Source: Clostridium sp.
Lineage (GTDB): Bacteria > Bacteroidota > Bacteroidia > Bacteroidales > Muribaculaceae
Direction of reading: 5' to 3'
Assembly: GCA_023666615.1 (NCBI GenBank)
Contig: JAMPBQ010000005.1
Coordinates: forward strand, 17,188-81,187
DNA length: 64,000 nt
The translations under genes were made by a program, and so were the position numbers. This document shows, one piece after another, positions 17,141 to 27,846 of this stretch. The notes below the pieces were generated by a model. It ran no database searches and was not told the DNA's origin. It worked only from the letters and a program-made list of their open reading frames with translations. Every line of letters starts with the position of its first letter. Position 1 is the stretch's first letter.

Positions 17141-19050
17141 AGCGCCCTTGCATATTCCTCACCGCCATTTTGGCGCTCTGCCCACAAGCCTGGACGCAGA
17201 CCCTCAATCTGGAAAAGGGCGGCGTAACATACAGCTTTGAAGCATCCAAGACAGGCGTGATGCATTTTGGCGAAGGAGGGACATCGATTTCAATAGGCGA
17301 TGCGTTCACCTTTTCCATAGACGAATCCTCACGCATTTGGGTGGGAGACAACGCCGTTGAGGACAACGCTGTGGCCATCAGCTATGCCGGCTCGACAGCT
17401 AGCGTGAGTATCCCCGGAAACATCGCCCCGTATGTAACGGCTTCAGTGGACGGCGCCCACGTGGCTATAACGCAATCGCAGGCTGTGGGAGACAACACAT
17501 GCGGAGAAATCACATACCAGCTTTCGGGGTCTTCTTCAGACGGCTCATTTTCCCTCACTGGCTCTTACAAGGCTTCGCTGGAATTGCTGGATCTCAGCCT
17601 GGCCAGCAGCCGCGGCGCCGCGCTTGACATCCAAAATGGCAAGCGCATATCCATCAGTTCGAAGAACGGGACGTCCAACACGCTTTCCGACTGCGCTTCG
17701 GGCAGCCAAAAAGGATGCATCGTGTGCAAGGGTCATCTCGAATTTAAGGGAAAAGGCTCTCTCTCGGTGGAAGGCAACGCCTCGCATGCAATCTACGCCA
17801 AGGAATACGTGGAGGTGAAGAATTGCGCCCTCACCATCACTAAGGCGGAGAAGGACGGCATCAACTGCACGCAATATTTCGCCATGGAAAGCGGCAAAGT
17901 GAATATAAGCGGCACCGGCGATGATGGCATCCAGATAGACTACAAGGACGCTGAGAACCGTGAGACCGAGGACACTGGCTCATTCTCTATGGCCGGAGGC
18001 ACTCTCACGATTTCCACCACGGCTGCCGCAGCCAAGGGCGTGAAGGCTGAAGGCCGCGCCACAATCAGCGGAGGCACGCTTGAGCTATCCACTTCCGGCA
18101 CTGGCAAATGGGATTCCGCCAAGCTCAAGACCAAGGCTGCGGCGTGCATCAGCTCTGACGAAGACATCATCATCACCGGCGGAAAGCTTTCGCTCACAGC
18201 CACTGGCGGAGGCGGCAAAGGCATGAGCTGCGACGGCAATCTCACCATCGACAATGGGGAAATCAGAATAAAGACCTCCGGCGGCGTATTCGCATACGTA
18301 AACAACAAGACGTATGACAATTACACAGGAAACACTGATAAACTGAATAGCGACTACAAGTCCTCGCCGAAGGGCATCAAGGCCGACGGGAATATCACCG
18401 TGAACGATGGCATAATCAACGTCACTTGCACCGGCAACGGAGGCGAGGGACTGGAAAGCAAGGCCATCATGACCATCAACGGAGGCACAATAAATGTAGC
18501 TTCAACCGATGATTGCCTCAACAGCTCTAGCCACATGTACATCACCGGCGGAGACATCACGGCCGTGGCGTCGAAAAACGACGGCCTGGACTCCAATGGC
18601 AATATGTACATAAGCGGAGGCACTGTGCGCGCCTTTGGCTCTTCATCGCCTGAGTGCGGCATTGACGTGAATGAAGAGGAAAATTACAAGCTTTACTTCA
18701 CGGGCGGCATAATCCTGGGCGTCGGCGGCTCCAACTCCAAGCCTACCAACTCATCCTCTACCCAGCCTTACGTGACTTGCTCAATGAGCGTATCGAAGGG
18801 CCAGACCATCAGCGTAAAGTCAGGTTCGACTGTGCTTGCGTCGTTTGAGGTGCCCGACACCTACGCGGGCTCAAGCTCGCAGGGCGGCGGCCCCGGCGGA
18901 TTCGGCCCCGGCGGATTTAGCGGAAGCGGCTCAAGCTTGATAATCAGCTGCCCTGGCCTCGTTTCCGGCACATCCTACACCATTACCAACGGCACATCTA
19001 CGTCGACCGCCCGCGCCGCACAGTACGGCTCATCAGGCGGACGCCCGTAA
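17137..19050 (+). CDS. Secreted Cthe_2159-type carbohydrate-binding beta-helix protein
   Basis: The 637-residue protein has a signal peptide and an N-terminal beta domain (about 20-80), then many repeated turns such as GTLTIST, GKLSLTATGGGGKG, GTINVASTDDCLNSS and DGLDSNGNMYISGG that match the carbohydrate-binding domain family first seen in Clostridium Cthe_2159 (a beta-helix binding polygalacturonate or cellulose). The C-terminus has a Gly-rich GGGPGGFGPGGF segment like that of the first gene of the operon, and a final beta domain. The role may be binding of plant or mucin glycan at the surface. Confidence 0.8.
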   Translation: MKRPCIFLTAILALCPQAWTQTLNLEKGGVTYSFEASKTGVMHFGEGGTSISIGDAFTFSIDESSRIWVGDNAVEDNAVAISYAGSTASVSIPGNIAPYVTASVDGAHVAITQSQAVGDNTCGEITYQLSGSSSDGSFSLTGSYKASLELLDLSLASSRGAALDIQNGKRISISSKNGTSNTLSDCASGSQKGCIVCKGHLEFKGKGSLSVEGNASHAIYAKEYVEVKNCALTITKAEKDGINCTQYFAMESGKVNISGTGDDGIQIDYKDAENRETEDTGSFSMAGGTLTISTTAAAAKGVKAEGRATISGGTLELSTSGTGKWDSAKLKTKAAACISSDEDIIITGGKLSLTATGGGGKGMSCDGNLTIDNGEIRIKTSGGVFAYVNNKTYDNYTGNTDKLNSDYKSSPKGIKADGNITVNDGIINVTCTGNGGEGLESKAIMTINGGTINVASTDDCLNSSSHMYITGGDITAVASKNDGLDSNGNMYISGGTVRAFGSSSPECGIDVNEEENYKLYFTGGIILGVGGSNSKPTNSSSTQPYVTCSMSVSKGQTISVKSGSTVLASFEVPDTYAGSSSQGGGPGGFGPGGFSGSGSSLIISCPGLVSGTSYTITNGTSTSTARAAQYGSSGGRP

Positions 19051-19209
19051 ATTCGATTACTCCATGCCAATTCTTTCGGTTTTGTTATTATAAACATCGA
19101 ACACAGAGGCATTTTGGTTATTCTTCAAAAATTTTAAAGGAATATTGGAATCACCGCAGATTAGGGGGGATAACGTACAGGATTCTTTGGGAATGTGCGA
19201 TTTTTTTCG

Positions 19210-19217
19210 TAATTTTG
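19210..19217 (+). promoter_or_regulatory. Promoter of valS
   Basis: TAATTTTG is a -7 box with TTTG at 19186-19189 as -33 box, 20 bp apart. The leader is about 30 nt. Confidence 0.68.
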
Positions 19218-19250
19218 TGCCCTGATTAATTATTTTATAAGAGTTTCACA

Positions 19251-21962
19251 ATGGAAGAACTTGCCCCTAAATATTCTCCGGCTGAGGTCGAGGACAAATG
19301 GTATAAATATTGGGATGAGAACGGCCTGTTCCGTTCCGTGCCCGACGCACGCGAACCGTACACGATAGTCATTCCGCCGCCAAACGTAACGGGAATCCTG
19401 CACATGGGCCATATGCTCAACAACACCATTCAGGACATCCTCGTGCGCAGGGCCCGCCAGGAGGGCAAGAACGCCCTTTGGGTGCCGGGCACTGACCATG
19501 CCTCAATTTCAACCGAGACGAAGGTGATACAGAAACTGGCGAAGGAAGGCATCAAGAAGACCGACCTCACACGCGAGCAATTCCTGGAGCACGCTTGGGA
19601 GTGGACCAACAAGCACGGCGGCATAATTCTGCAGCAGCTGCGCAAGCTGGGCGCCTCGTGTGACTGGAGCCGCACGGCTTTCACCATGGACGACATCCGC
19701 TCGAAGAGCGTGATAAAGGTGTTCTGCGACCTATATGACAAGGGCCTTATCTACCGCGGCCTGCGCATGGTGAACTGGGACCCCGAAAACCGCACGGCCA
19801 TCAGCGACGATGAGGTATTCTATGTTGATGAGCATTCAAAGCTTTATTATCTGAAATATTACATTGCCGACGACGATATGAGCGGCGAGACCGGCGACGA
19901 AGCCGAAGTGGTGCATCGCGACGCCCAGGGCCGCCGCTACGCCGTGGTTGCCACTACCCGCCCTGAGACAATCATGGGCGATACGGCCATGTGCATCAAC
20001 CCCAAGGACCCAAAGAACGCATGGCTTAAGGGCAAGAAGGTGATTGTGCCGCTGGTGGGGCGCGTTATCCCCGTCATCGAGGACCGCTACGTGGAGGTTG
20101 ACTTCGGCACCGGCTGCCTGAAGGTGACCCCCGCCCACGACAAGAATGACCAAATGCTGGGCAAGGCGCACAACCTTGAGACCATCGACATATTCAATGA
20201 CGATGCCACGGTCAATGAGGCCGGAGCTTGCTCCGAGCCCACAAAGAAATTCCTCGGCATGGACCGCTTCGCCGTGCGCGAGCAGATTGCAAAGGACCTC
20301 GCAGAGGCCGGCCTGATGGAAAAAATCGAGGATTATGAGAACAAGGTGGGATGCAGCGAGCGCACCAAGGTGCCCATCGAGCCCAAGCTCTCTGAGCAGT
20401 GGTTCATATCGATGAAGCATTTCGCCGAGATTTCGCTTGGCCCGGTAATGGACGACTACATCAAATTTGTGCCCGAGAAATACAAGACCACCTACCGCAT
20501 TTGGCTGGAGAACATCCAGGACTGGTGCATCAGCCGCCAGCTGTGGTGGGGCCACCGCATTCCGGCCTACTACTACGAGGATAAGGACGGAAAGACATGC
20601 ATCGCCGTGGCCGAGACCGCCGAGCTGGCCCTCGAAAAGGCGCGCAAGGACAGCGGCATGCCAGAGCTCAAGGCCGAAGACCTGCGCCAAGACCCCGACG
20701 CGCTTGACACGTGGTTCTCAAGCTGGCTATGGCCAATCTCCCTCTTCAACGGCATCCTTGACCCGGGCAACGAGGAGATGAAATATTACTATCCGACGTC
20801 CACCTTGGTCACCGGGCCCGACATTATCTTCTTCTGGGTGGCGCGCATGATCATGGCCGGATACGAATACGCGGGCGACAAGCCTTTCTCCAACGTATAC
20901 TTCACCGGCATCGTGCGCGACTCGATAGGCCGCAAGATGTCGAAGATGCTCGGCAACTCGCCCGACCCGCTTGAGCTCATAGCCAAATACGGCGCCGACG
21001 GAGTGCGCATGGGCCTGATGCTCGCCGCTCCGGCCGGCAACGACATAATGTACGATGACAAGCTAGTGGAGCAAGGGCGAAACTTCTGCAACAAGATATG
21101 GAACGCCTTCCGCCTGGTAAAGGGCTGGGAAGTGAGCGGCAACATCCCACAGCCGGAAAGCTCGAAGGCCGCGATCGCATGGTTTGAGGCCCAGCTCAAC
21201 AAAACTGTGGCCGAAGTTGAAGATTCGCTTTCAAAATTCCGCCTTAACGAGGCTCTGATGGCCATTTACCGCCTCTTCTGGGACGAATTTTCATCCTGGT
21301 ACCTTGAGATGGTAAAGCCTGCCTACCAGCAGCCAATCGACCGCGCCACCTACGACGCCACCATGCGCTATTTCGACGAACTCCTGCGCCTCCTGCACCC
21401 CTTCATGCCCTTCATCACCGAAGAGCTGTGGCAGCATCTGGCCCAGCGCGCAGAAGGAGAATCGATAATGTACGCTCCCGTGGCCAAGGCGGCTCCATTC
21501 AACGCCGAAACAATAGCGCAAATGGAGACCGCCAAGGACATCGTGGCCGGCGTGCGTGGCGTAAGGGCGCAGAAAAATATCCCTTCGAAGGAAGCTTTAG
21601 CGCTCAACATCGTGGGTGCCCCCTCCCCCGCCTTTGAAAGCGTAATCAAGAAGCTGGCCAACCTGTCGGCAATCAACGCCGAGGCCGAAAAGGACGCCGC
21701 TGCCGCCACATTCATGGTGGGCACCACGGAATTCAACGTGCCCTTGGCTGACCAAATCGACGTAGAGGCGGAGCTCGAAAAGCTAAACAAAGACCTTGAT
21801 TACCTCGAAGGATTCAAAAAATCAGTTGAGAAGAAGCTTAGCAACGAGCGGTTTGTCAACAACGCCCCGGCGGCAGTGGTTGACAATGAGCGCAACAAAC
21901 TGGCCGACGCCACCCAAAAAATCGAGGCCATAAAGGCGACGATCGCCGCCCTGTCAAAATAA
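19251..21962 (+). CDS. valS: Valine--tRNA ligase
   Basis: This class I synthetase charges tRNA-Val and edits misacylated threonine. The 903 residues show the HIGH-type motif [14 protein letters not shown] (about 43-56), the KMSKS loop [13 protein letters not shown] (about 562-574), the editing domain between them ([18 protein letters not shown]), and a C-terminal coiled coil (about 835-900) that contacts the tRNA elbow. Length is usual. It starts a dense plus-strand block with the chromate transporter genes and folC. Confidence 0.97.
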   Translation: MEELAPKYSPAEVEDKWYKYWDENGLFRSVPDAREPYTIVIPPPNVTGILHMGHMLNNTIQDILVRRARQEGKNALWVPGTDHASISTETKVIQKLAKEGIKKTDLTREQFLEHAWEWTNKHGGIILQQLRKLGASCDWSRTAFTMDDIRSKSVIKVFCDLYDKGLIYRGLRMVNWDPENRTAISDDEVFYVDEHSKLYYLKYYIADDDMSGETGDEAEVVHRDAQGRRYAVVATTRPETIMGDTAMCINPKDPKNAWLKGKKVIVPLVGRVIPVIEDRYVEVDFGTGCLKVTPAHDKNDQMLGKAHNLETIDIFNDDATVNEAGACSEPTKKFLGMDRFAVREQIAKDLAEAGLMEKIEDYENKVGCSERTKVPIEPKLSEQWFISMKHFAEISLGPVMDDYIKFVPEKYKTTYRIWLENIQDWCISRQLWWGHRIPAYYYEDKDGKTCIAVAETAELALEKARKDSGMPELKAEDLRQDPDALDTWFSSWLWPISLFNGILDPGNEEMKYYYPTSTLVTGPDIIFFWVARMIMAGYEYAGDKPFSNVYFTGIVRDSIGRKMSKMLGNSPDPLELIAKYGADGVRMGLMLAAPAGNDIMYDDKLVEQGRNFCNKIWNAFRLVKGWEVSGNIPQPESSKAAIAWFEAQLNKTVAEVEDSLSKFRLNEALMAIYRLFWDEFSSWYLEMVKPAYQQPIDRATYDATMRYFDELLRLLHPFMPFITEELWQHLAQRAEGESIMYAPVAKAAPFNAETIAQMETAKDIVAGVRGVRAQKNIPSKEALALNIVGAPSPAFESVIKKLANLSAINAEAEKDAAAATFMVGTTEFNVPLADQIDVEAELEKLNKDLDYLEGFKKSVEKKLSNERFVNNAPAAVVDNERNKLADATQKIEAIKATIAALSK

Positions 21963-21980
21963 ACGGCACCGACTTCGCCT

Positions 21981-22556
21981 ATGAGCAAACTGTATTGGCA
22001 GTTATTCGCCACATTCTTCAAAATCGGGGCGTTCACCTTTGGAGGCGGATGGGCCATGATCTCAATAATCGAGAGGGAGATTGTGGACAAGCGCAAGTGG
22101 ATACCAAAGGATGAATTTCTCGACCTGCTGGCCGTGGCCCAGTCCATGCCTGGCATTCTGGCCGTGAACATATCAGTGTCGGTGGGCGACAACGTGATGG
22201 GCAAGCGCGGGAGCGCCTGCGCCGCACTGGGCACCATCCTGCCGTCGTTCCTGATGATTCTGGCAATCGCCATCTTCCTTACGCCGGAAATGATCAGCCA
22301 AAACCCCACGGTGTCGGCCATATTCAAGGGCATCCGCCCGGCGGTGGTGGCACTGATCATAGCTCCCGTGCTCACCACGGCTAAGGCCGCCAAGCTCAAC
22401 TGGAAAACGGCCGCAATCCCCGTTGTTGTGGCTCTGACCATATGGTCGAAATTGCCCGTGGTGTCCAACCCCATACTTTGGATTGTGCTTGGAGGCCTGG
22501 GCGGCTGGCTTGTGTTCAGGCATGCCATGAAAGGCGGAAAGGAGGGCAAGGCATGA
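21981..22556 (+). CDS. Chromate transporter (CHR) half protein 1
   Basis: The 191-residue membrane protein is one half of a split CHR transporter. KIGAFTFGGGWAMISIIERE and the later AVAQSMPGILAVNISVSVG are the family's two signature regions, followed by hydrophobic segments. Two-subunit CHR transporters act as heterodimers in other bacteria. Export of chromate is only the family name; the natural substrate here is unknown. It starts 18 bp after valS and overlaps the partner by 4 bp. Confidence 0.9.
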   Translation: MSKLYWQLFATFFKIGAFTFGGGWAMISIIEREIVDKRKWIPKDEFLDLLAVAQSMPGILAVNISVSVGDNVMGKRGSACAALGTILPSFLMILAIAIFLTPEMISQNPTVSAIFKGIRPAVVALIIAPVLTTAKAAKLNWKTAAIPVVVALTIWSKLPVVSNPILWIVLGGLGGWLVFRHAMKGGKEGKA

Positions 22557-23122
22557 TCTACCTAAAGCTGCTTTGGAGCTATTTCAAGATAGGCATATTC
22601 GGCTTTGGCGGCGGCTACGCCATGCTGGCGCTGATAGAGCGCGAAATAGTGGGCCAAGGGTGGATCACCGAAAAGGTGTTCACCGACATAGTGGCCATCT
22701 CGCAGATGACGCCAGGCCCCATCGGCATCAATTCCGCCACGTACATAGGCTATGTCGTGCCCCAGGGGGCGTCGGAGGCCTTCGCCTCGCCCTTCTGGGG
22801 AATACTCGGGTCGATGCTCTGCACGCTTGTGGTGGTACTCCCGTCGTCGCTGCTCGTGCTCTTCGCCAGCCATTTCATACGCAAGCACCACGAGAGCGGA
22901 GCCGTCAAGGGCATATTTGCGGGCCTTCGGCCGGTGGTGGTGGGGCTCATTGCCTCGGCGGCGCTTCTTCTGATGAACAGCGATAACTTCGGGGCTGACG
23001 CCTATAGCCAGATTTGGAGCATAACGATATGCGTCGCGGCATTTTGCGCCGTGTATTTCACCAAGATGCACCCTATTTTCGCGATAATCGCCGCCGGAGT
23101 GGCCGGCCTGTTTATATTTTGA
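22553..23122 (+). CDS. Chromate transporter (CHR) half protein 2
   Basis: This 189-residue protein is the second half of the split transporter, with KIGIFGFGGGYAMLALIERE and VAISQMTPGPIGINSATYIG. ATG 22553 is preferred to an upstream in-frame start at 22442 because it makes the ATGA overlap with its partner and gives the family's usual N-terminus. About five further hydrophobic segments follow. folC begins 2 bp after its stop. Confidence 0.9.
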   Translation: MIYLKLLWSYFKIGIFGFGGGYAMLALIEREIVGQGWITEKVFTDIVAISQMTPGPIGINSATYIGYVVPQGASEAFASPFWGILGSMLCTLVVVLPSSLLVLFASHFIRKHHESGAVKGIFAGLRPVVVGLIASAALLLMNSDNFGADAYSQIWSITICVAAFCAVYFTKMHPIFAIIAAGVAGLFIF

Positions 23123-23124
23123 TT

Positions 23125-24411
23125 ATGGACGAAGCATACAGGAAAACCACCGAATGGCTTTTTGGGCAGCTGCCAATGTTCTCTAAAATCGGAGCCGGAG
23201 CCTACAAGCCCGGCCTGGATACGGCCAAGGCGCTTTCAAAGGCATTTGGAGACAAGCATAGGAAATTCAAAACGATACACATAGCGGGCACCAACGGCAA
23301 GGGAAGCACGTCGCATATGCTGGCCTCATGCCTGGCCGCGGCGGGCTATAAGACTGGGCTTTACACATCGCCACACCTTGTGGATTTCCGCGAGAGGATG
23401 CGCATTAACGGCGAGATGATTTCAGAGGGGGAGGTGGTGGACTTCACTGAGCGCTACCGCAGGATGAATCTGGGTTGCAGCCCGTCATTCTTCGAGCTCA
23501 CCACCATTATGGCCTTCGACTTCTTCGCGCGACAAAACGCGGACATAGCCGTGATTGAGACGGGACTGGGCGGACGCCTTGACACCACCAACATCATCAC
23601 GCCCATATTGTCTATAATCACCAACGTATCGCTGGAGCACACCGCCCTCCTTGGCGACACTATCGAACAGATAGCCCGGGAAAAGGCCGGAATCATGAAG
23701 CCAAGCGTGCCGGTGGTGATAGGCGAGGCCGACGAGCTTGTGAGGCCGGTCTTTGCCGAGGCCGCCGCCGAGGCCTACGCGCCCATAACCTTCGCCGAGG
23801 ACCATAGAATAAATTGCGCGGAGCTGGCCGACGGCCGCTATGCCTTCAGCCTCTACCCATTCGGGGCGCCCGCGATGGCCTGCGACCTTGAGGGAGAATG
23901 GCAGAAGAAAAACGCTCTGACCGCAATAACGGCCCTGCGCCTTCTACGCGAGGACTGCGGGCTATGCATCCCCGACACGGCCATAGCCGAAGGCCTGGCC
24001 GACGTGCAAGGGCGCACCGGCCTGCAGGGCAGATGGATGCGCATGGGCGAAAATCCGGAAATAATATGCGATACGGGGCACAACCCCGGAGCGTGGGCCT
24101 GCCTCGCTCCCAGGCTCGCGAAGATGGCGCGTGAGAAAACTCTGCGGGTGGTGATAGGATTCGCCAACGACAAGGATGTGGATTCGATATTCGCTTCGCT
24201 TCCGAAAGAGGCCATCTACTATTTGGCGCAGCCCGATTGCCGCAGAGCCAGGCCTTCGACGGAATTGCTGGAAATAGCTAGGGCAAATTCCCTGCAAGCC
24301 AAGGCGTACGCGACAGTGGCCGAGGCCTTGGCGGCTGCCAAGGCGGATGCCTCGCCGGCCGACGCCATATTTGTGGGCGGCAGCAATTTCGTTGTGGCCG
24401 AGGCGCTATAG
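23125..24411 (+). CDS. folC: Bifunctional folylpolyglutamate/dihydrofolate synthase
   Basis: The enzyme joins glutamate to dihydropteroate and folates using ATP. The 428-residue protein has the P-loop HIAGTNGKGSTSHMLASCL (about 53-71), YTSPHLVDFRERMRINGE, the catalytic ligase segment VIETGLGGRLDTTN and the C-terminal domain with CDTGHNPGAW. ATG 23125 gives the usual N-terminus. It overlaps the convergent agmatine deiminase gene by 6 bp; the shared hexamer CTATAG holds both stop codons. Confidence 0.93.
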   Translation: MDEAYRKTTEWLFGQLPMFSKIGAGAYKPGLDTAKALSKAFGDKHRKFKTIHIAGTNGKGSTSHMLASCLAAAGYKTGLYTSPHLVDFRERMRINGEMISEGEVVDFTERYRRMNLGCSPSFFELTTIMAFDFFARQNADIAVIETGLGGRLDTTNIITPILSIITNVSLEHTALLGDTIEQIAREKAGIMKPSVPVVIGEADELVRPVFAEAAAEAYAPITFAEDHRINCAELADGRYAFSLYPFGAPAMACDLEGEWQKKNALTAITALRLLREDCGLCIPDTAIAEGLADVQGRTGLQGRWMRMGENPEIICDTGHNPGAWACLAPRLAKMAREKTLRVVIGFANDKDVDSIFASLPKEAIYYLAQPDCRRARPSTELLEIARANSLQAKAYATVAEALAAAKADASPADAIFVGGSNFVVAEAL

Positions 24412-25434
24412 CAGCTGCATTGTGGCGCAGTGGAGGCTGCCATGCTGCCTGATTAGGGCGCGGCAGTCGATTGGCACAATCTCCATCTGCGGCGCGGCCT
24501 TTGCCAGAGCGCCGATGGCCATTTGGTCATATTTTGGCTGTCCGTAGGTGGGGAGAAGGATTGCGCCGTTGAGCAAGAGGAAATTGGCGTAGGTGGCGGG
24601 GAGCCGCTGGCCGTCCTCATCATAAATGGCGTCGGGGATATAGAGCGGAACGAGGTCGTAAGGGTCGCCCTTTGAGTTTTTAGCCAATAATAGCTCACAC
24701 TCCATATGCTGCAAATCAATGAAATGTTCATCATCCGCCCTGTCGCATGCGGCATATGCGATCTTGCCGCCGGGAAGGAAGCGGGCCAGGGTATCTACAT
24801 GGCTGTCAGTGTCATCGCCGGTCAAATGCCCGTGCTCGAGCCAAATTTGGCCCACAGCGCCGAGCGTCTGCCGCAGCTTAAGTTCAATTTCCTTGCGGGA
24901 GAGAGCGCCGTTGCGGTTGGGCGAGAGCAGGCACTCGGCCGTGGTGAGTAGCGTGCCGTCCTCATCAATATCGATAGAGCCTCCTTCAAGGGTGAAACTC
25001 AGCTCATTGCGATAATCCGCTTTTGGGAAAAGCCCCATCTTCAGCATGCGGCCCGTAATCATATTGTCAAGGTTGGCGGCGAATTTCAAGCCCCATCCAT
25101 TGAACTGGAAGTCGTTGATTGTCACCCTTCCGTCGGGAGAAACGGTGCTGATTGGCCCAAAATCCCGCGCCCACGTGTCGTTTGTGGGCATCTCCACGAA
25201 TATTATGCGGCGCAGGTTTGCGCCCCTGCGCATAAGGAATTCGCAGGGTTCGTTTGGCTCCGGCGCCAGCATCACCACCGCCGCGCGCCGGGAAATGGCC
25301 ATGGCGATGCGCGCAATGCAGTCCTGCGCCTCATCAAGCATGTATGCCCAATCCGTGCCGGCGTGCGGCCAAGCGAGAATCACGGCTCGGCAAGGTTCCC
25401 ATTCGGCGGGCCAACGCCTCTCACTCCTCATCAT
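24406..25434 (-). CDS. aguA: Agmatine deiminase / peptidylarginine deiminase-like protein
   Basis: The family converts agmatine to N-carbamoylputrescine on the way to putrescine. The 342 residues begin MMRSERRWPAEWEPCRAVILAWPH and carry the guanidine-binding residues NDTWARDFGPIS, LEGGSIDIDEDGTLLTT, WLEHGHLTGDDTDSHVD and the catalytic Cys in GSLHCATMQ at the C-terminus. An upstream in-frame start would add 29 residues inside the preceding gene, so ATG 25434 is chosen. It overlaps the small upstream gene by 14 bp. Confidence 0.9.
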   Translation of the reverse strand: MMRSERRWPAEWEPCRAVILAWPHAGTDWAYMLDEAQDCIARIAMAISRRAAVVMLAPEPNEPCEFLMRRGANLRRIIFVEMPTNDTWARDFGPISTVSPDGRVTINDFQFNGWGLKFAANLDNMITGRMLKMGLFPKADYRNELSFTLEGGSIDIDEDGTLLTTAECLLSPNRNGALSRKEIELKLRQTLGAVGQIWLEHGHLTGDDTDSHVDTLARFLPGGKIAYAACDRADDEHFIDLQHMECELLLAKNSKGDPYDLVPLYIPDAIYDEDGQRLPATYANFLLLNGAILLPTYGQPKYDQMAIGALAKAAPQMEIVPIDCRALIRQHGSLHCATMQLL

Positions 25435-25657
25435 AATCAGAAAGAGTGTTCCACACAAGCTCTTGATTGTCTCGATATTCCTCGCAGAAATCGCGGAATC
25501 CGCAGCGCTCTGAGCTGCCATTTTCGTGGCACCATTCGCTGTAGGCGGCCTTCAGCTGATGATCCTCGGCCACGAATTTCTTAAATTCCGATTCCGCTAT
25601 GTCGATGCTTCTGTTTTGATTCAATAAGTCGATAAAAAACTGTTCGATATCTTCCAT
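25421..25657 (-). CDS. Small acidic protein coupled to agmatine deiminase
   Basis: The 78-residue protein (starts MEDIEQFFIDLLNQN, ends SDYDEE) is acidic and helical, without signal peptide or membrane segment. It contains two Cys about 17 residues apart (EWCHENG, RDFCEEY). The preferred start is ATG 25657; an upstream ATG at 25738 would add 27 residues of a less typical kind. The aguA start lies inside its 3' end, so the two are probably translationally coupled. I do not recognise the family. Confidence 0.6.
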   Translation of the reverse strand: MEDIEQFFIDLLNQNRSIDIAESEFKKFVAEDHQLKAAYSEWCHENGSSERCGFRDFCEEYRDNQELVWNTLSDYDEE

Positions 25658-25839
25658 TGATTTTGGTATCAGAGAAATTGCGTATGATTTTTCGTATGAA
25701 TTTTGCGCGAAGTTAAAAATTACAGCAATACAATCCAAAAAATTTCACATTTTTAACTAAACCGCAAACAAATATTTGAGAATTGACCAAATGACAACCA
25801 AATTTTTGACACATACTTTAGTTATATAAAAACATGTTT

Positions 25840-27846
25840 TTATCGACTAATAAATTTCAAGCGAACACTACCCCCTCCAGTTCCTGCCACACTATGGCTA
25901 ATAAAATCATAATTCACATAATCTCCGTCAAGTTCAACTGTTCCATCCTGTTGTTCGTATATCATACCTCCACTGTAAAAATCCAGCACGAGTCGATTTC
26001 CTAAAAGACTCCAATTAAATGAATGAGATTCACCAGAATTCCATATGCATGCGCCTGTATAATTACTATTTATCCTTAAATTAGTAAAATCACCAGCTCC
26101 CATTACACGTTCCCAATAACCAATCAAATCTTCTTCTGCAATTTGATACTTGTAACTTGGATGGGCTAGAATGGAATGAGAAACTGGCGCAGGCAAAGAA
26201 ACAGTAGGGTATATCAAATCTCGCTTATTGTATTCTTTTGGAATAGAAAACACAAACTTTGAAAGATTTGGTGTCCAAACGGCACTTCCTGAATAGGGAA
26301 CATAACCATTATCTTTTGCTATAGCAATACCAAGTCTTGATTGACAGGATTTCATCGGCAATCCTTCAACATCGTATGATATTGTCTTTTCTGATTTATT
26401 GTAATTTACATTTGATAATTTCGGTACAATATAATACGTCTCTGCATTCACATTATCACTGCTGGCTCTCTTTGAAAAAGTGTTGTCCCCATATTTGAAA
26501 CTCCCTGAAATGGCATGAGGAGAAACGGCTTGAACCCCTGTTTCAACTAATTTTCCATAAAGGCCATCATCTGACAATTCAGCGGTCAACTGTGATTTCT
26601 TATAATCGCTATATCCTGTGAGATTTTCTCCATAAGAGAAGGATGCTCCAATAGACTTCAATGGCTCCCCCTCTTGTCCAACACTAAATGACAACGTGCT
26701 ATTTATGGAAATTGAACGCTGTGTTGACACGTCTACATCCCGTCTAAATTGAGACTTTGCATCATCCATTTTTAAGTCAACATTCATATGTGGAAAGTTA
26801 TTTTCATCATAAAATATTTTTGATGAAATACTTGATGCCCTATCTGATTCAAATGAATAGTCTATGCCAGTATCGCCTGAAACAGACATAGAGCCTGAAT
26901 AGCTCAATTGCAAACGCTCTCCCAATCCAATCGGAAAATTAACTTTTATCGGCTCATGTGATGAAACAGTAGAGACTCTATCAATAGGAGCTTTTCCACG
27001 TCCAGATATAGATCCTTTAATTTTAGCCTCAGCTTGTATATATAGCCTCCTTTGGTTTATAGGAACGCCATTATAAGTCATTATGGTATAATTTGTCGCA
27101 CAACGAATAGTCGGCTTTACCGCTATTTTTCCGGTGATTTGTGGTTCTTCCGGACCAAGAGGGATGTCTCTAAGCTCATCTGTCATTGAGATACCGCCCG
27201 CAATAACATCAGGATATTTTACTGTAGTGGACAAATAGGGCAAGCTATAAAATTTAAATTGGTTATCATCACTAGCGCCAAACTTTGACGAAACATAATC
27301 CTCATCTTGAGAAGTCATTTCTATTTCCCTGCTCCACACAAACCGTTCAAACATATCCGAGAGTTCGGCATGATCGCATAAAATGGAATATCCCAAATCA
27401 GACTCCTTTATATCACAAACTCTTCCGCAAAATCCGTAAGGCAGATTTTTTGTCGGCTCAAGCTGATATAAATAATCGGACATTTTGGGAACCAAATCTT
27501 TAGGCGTGGAGGAATTTAATAATACGAGGTGAGATTCGGCTCCGTATTCAACACCATCAACATATTGGATCAAATTGTTTGACAGGTTGAAAACATTATC
27601 ACGTTCGATTATGGAGGGGGCAACAAAACATATTGAATCCACTGATTCTATGTCAAATTCATATATGGAATCCGTAGTGAATATTTCTTGTTTAATTACA
27701 TTATTTACACTTGTATAGCTTATACTGTCTATTTCATTAAGGAATAACGTTGTCACTCCTTCTTTTTGATATAGCATTATGTTTTTTTGTGAAAACATTG
27801 CTAAAATTTGAAATAACAATATGCCTAAAATGAACGTACGTTTCAT
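25840..27846 (-). CDS. Large secreted beta-rich protein with lipocalin-like C-terminus
   Basis: The 668-residue product has a signal peptide (to about residue 20). A short N-terminal domain holds twice-repeated motifs ending in DSI (LNEIDSISY and ESVDSICF), common in exported Bacteroidales proteins. The middle is beta-rich with many short Ser/Tyr segments (about 180-480) and no family I recognise. The last 100 residues (EEDLIGYWERVMGAGDF onward) look like a lipocalin-like fold. The gene and its upstream partner are much richer in A+T than all neighbours. The start overlaps the partner's stop by 4 bp. Function unknown; a surface or outer-membrane-associated role is inferred. Confidence 0.75.
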   Translation of the reverse strand: MKRTFILGILLFQILAMFSQKNIMLYQKEGVTTLFLNEIDSISYTSVNNVIKQEIFTTDSIYEFDIESVDSICFVAPSIIERDNVFNLSNNLIQYVDGVEYGAESHLVLLNSSTPKDLVPKMSDYLYQLEPTKNLPYGFCGRVCDIKESDLGYSILCDHAELSDMFERFVWSREIEMTSQDEDYVSSKFGASDDNQFKFYSLPYLSTTVKYPDVIAGGISMTDELRDIPLGPEEPQITGKIAVKPTIRCATNYTIMTYNGVPINQRRLYIQAEAKIKGSISGRGKAPIDRVSTVSSHEPIKVNFPIGLGERLQLSYSGSMSVSGDTGIDYSFESDRASSISSKIFYDENNFPHMNVDLKMDDAKSQFRRDVDVSTQRSISINSTLSFSVGQEGEPLKSIGASFSYGENLTGYSDYKKSQLTAELSDDGLYGKLVETGVQAVSPHAISGSFKYGDNTFSKRASSDNVNAETYYIVPKLSNVNYNKSEKTISYDVEGLPMKSCQSRLGIAIAKDNGYVPYSGSAVWTPNLSKFVFSIPKEYNKRDLIYPTVSLPAPVSHSILAHPSYKYQIAEEDLIGYWERVMGAGDFTNLRINSNYTGACIWNSGESHSFNWSLLGNRLVLDFYSGGMIYEQQDGTVELDGDYVNYDFISHSVAGTGGGSVRLKFISR

